Positions 49,663-50,189 of a stretch of 50,189 bases of DNA are shown piece by piece. The position numbers and the translations under genes are program-made. This DNA comes from Candidatus Woesearchaeota archaeon. Lineage in GTDB: Archaea; Nanobdellota; Nanobdellia; Woesearchaeales; 21-14-0-10-32-9. Position 1 is the stretch's first letter. The number at the start of each line of letters is the position of its first letter. Where the stretch lies: positions 1-50,189 of the forward strand of contig JAIPHP010000008.1 of the NCBI GenBank assembly GCA_021735165.1, read 5' to 3'. Under the pieces are notes generated by a model. The model searched no databases. It had not been told where the DNA came from and worked only from the letters and a program-made list of their open reading frames with translations.

Positions 49663-50189
49663 TTATCTTCCTAAGGGGTACCCTTGCGGTAATAACAGTT
49701 TTTGTTGTGTCATGCCCCAACAGGCTTCTGTTAACTGCGTATTGTTGTATCCGGCAATGTCTGTTGCAAGAAAATAATCCCCCACACCAAGACTTATTGT
49801 TGGTGGGTCTCTACAATTAAGTATTCCTGCAAATATCTCAGAAACTTTGTTACCGGGTGTTGAGTATGAACCAAAAGAAATATCTGCACGTTTCAATCTA
49901 TATAAACTGTCAACGGATTGACTATTACCATCATGATTGCCAAAGTATATGTCAGCATAGTTATAGCCACCATATTCTTCCAATATCCTATCTTTCAAAT
50001 CATTATCATTTATATCGTCAACCTTGTGTGGTCCAGAATAATTAACTCGTTTCCATTCTTCTAGGGGTGTACCTTCAAGGTTTAGAACTTTTTTTAAGTC
50101 TGTTAGTACTGTGTCTCTTTCTTGAATTTCGATTTCGTGTGCTGGTGTTCCGTAGTGTTGGTTGATGTCGCTTGTGATTATGAATAGTG
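49663..50189 (-). CDS. Partial secreted or surface hypothetical protein (5' end outside window)
   Basis: The frame is open to the window edge (about 174 residues seen), with no stop between 50189 and the TAA at 49663. Segments such as YNYADIYFGNHDG, YRLKRADISFGSYSTPGNK and AGILNCRDPPTISLGVGDYFLATDIAG suggest a secreted, Asp/Gly-rich surface protein. No family recognised. An inner ATG at 49998 is less likely as the real start. It converges with the Cys-rich surface gene with only 17 nt between the stops. The outer part uses A/C-rich codons. Confidence 0.6.
   Translation of the reverse strand, partial: LFIITSDINQHYGTPAHEIEIQERDTVLTDLKKVLNLEGTPLEEWKRVNYSGPHKVDDINDNDLKDRILEEYGGYNYADIYFGNHDGNSQSVDSLYRLKRADISFGSYSTPGNKVSEIFAGILNCRDPPTISLGVGDYFLATDIAGYNNTQLTEACWGMTQQKLLLPQGYPLGR

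Overview
The window is AT-rich chromosomal DNA from an archaeon. The marker genes are archaeal: both PolD subunits, Orc1/Cdc6, MCM, TBP, aIF2-beta, RadA, RadB, Pelota, Hef, archaeal PheS/PheT and uS2. PolD together with RadB excludes a typical crenarchaeote. The single-chain PriS-PriL primase (known from Nanoarchaeum), the compact gene packing and the many small secreted proteins point to a DPANN lineage of the Nanoarchaeota/Woesearchaeota/Pacearchaeota type; this placement is inference. Many genes have a TATA box about 26 nt before an ATG, so leaderless transcripts look common. Others carry GGAGGT-type Shine-Dalgarno sites, mostly inside operons.

Layout. 0-2.2 kb: two surface/secreted proteins, the first cut by the window edge. 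2.2-8.8 kb: a primase fused to a methyltransferase, the fork helicase-nuclease Hef, a radical-SAM gene broken by an in-frame stop, and a VapBC toxin-antitoxin pair. 8.9-14.2 kb: accessory genes (a beta-strand-rich secreted protein, a multi-HTH protein, DoxX plus cupredoxin plus DUF192 lipoprotein, a SET-domain protein). 14.2-27.7 kb: a replication/transcription island with MCM (LAGLIDADG intein in the P-loop), TBP, aIF2-beta, an SDR, and the operon cdc6-DP1-DP2. The island ends in a 790-bp AT-rich region with origin recognition boxes (ORBs) and tandem repeats that looks like a replication origin. A second pair of ORBs lies upstream of tbp at 18.3 kb.

27.7-33.1 kb: pheS, a LOG-like gene and pheT, divergent from cysS. 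33.3-38.6 kb: a secreted protein, a TrmB-type regulator, and an overlapping operon of Pelota, an IMPase-family enzyme and an FmrO/Arm-type 16S rRNA methyltransferase, divergent from a patatin. 38.8-44.2 kb: a small conserved protein with RadA, a TRAM protein, ThpR, uS2, a methyltransferase, RadB and two unknowns. 44.3-48.2 kb: an NFACT/RqcH-like protein without its C-terminal domain, two secreted proteins, an m5C methyltransferase and a PAP2 protein. 48.3-50.2 kb: a Cys-rich surface protein interrupted by TAG, and a partial gene at the edge.

Most of the machinery for starting and repairing replication is in one place: initiator, helicase, primase, polymerase, RadA/RadB and Hef. hef and the radA operon share a 15-bp element just upstream of their TATA boxes, which suggests co-regulation. 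A structured intergenic repeat occurs about three times (4.2, 19.5 and 33.2 kb). No tRNA, rRNA, CRISPR array or complete insertion sequence was seen.
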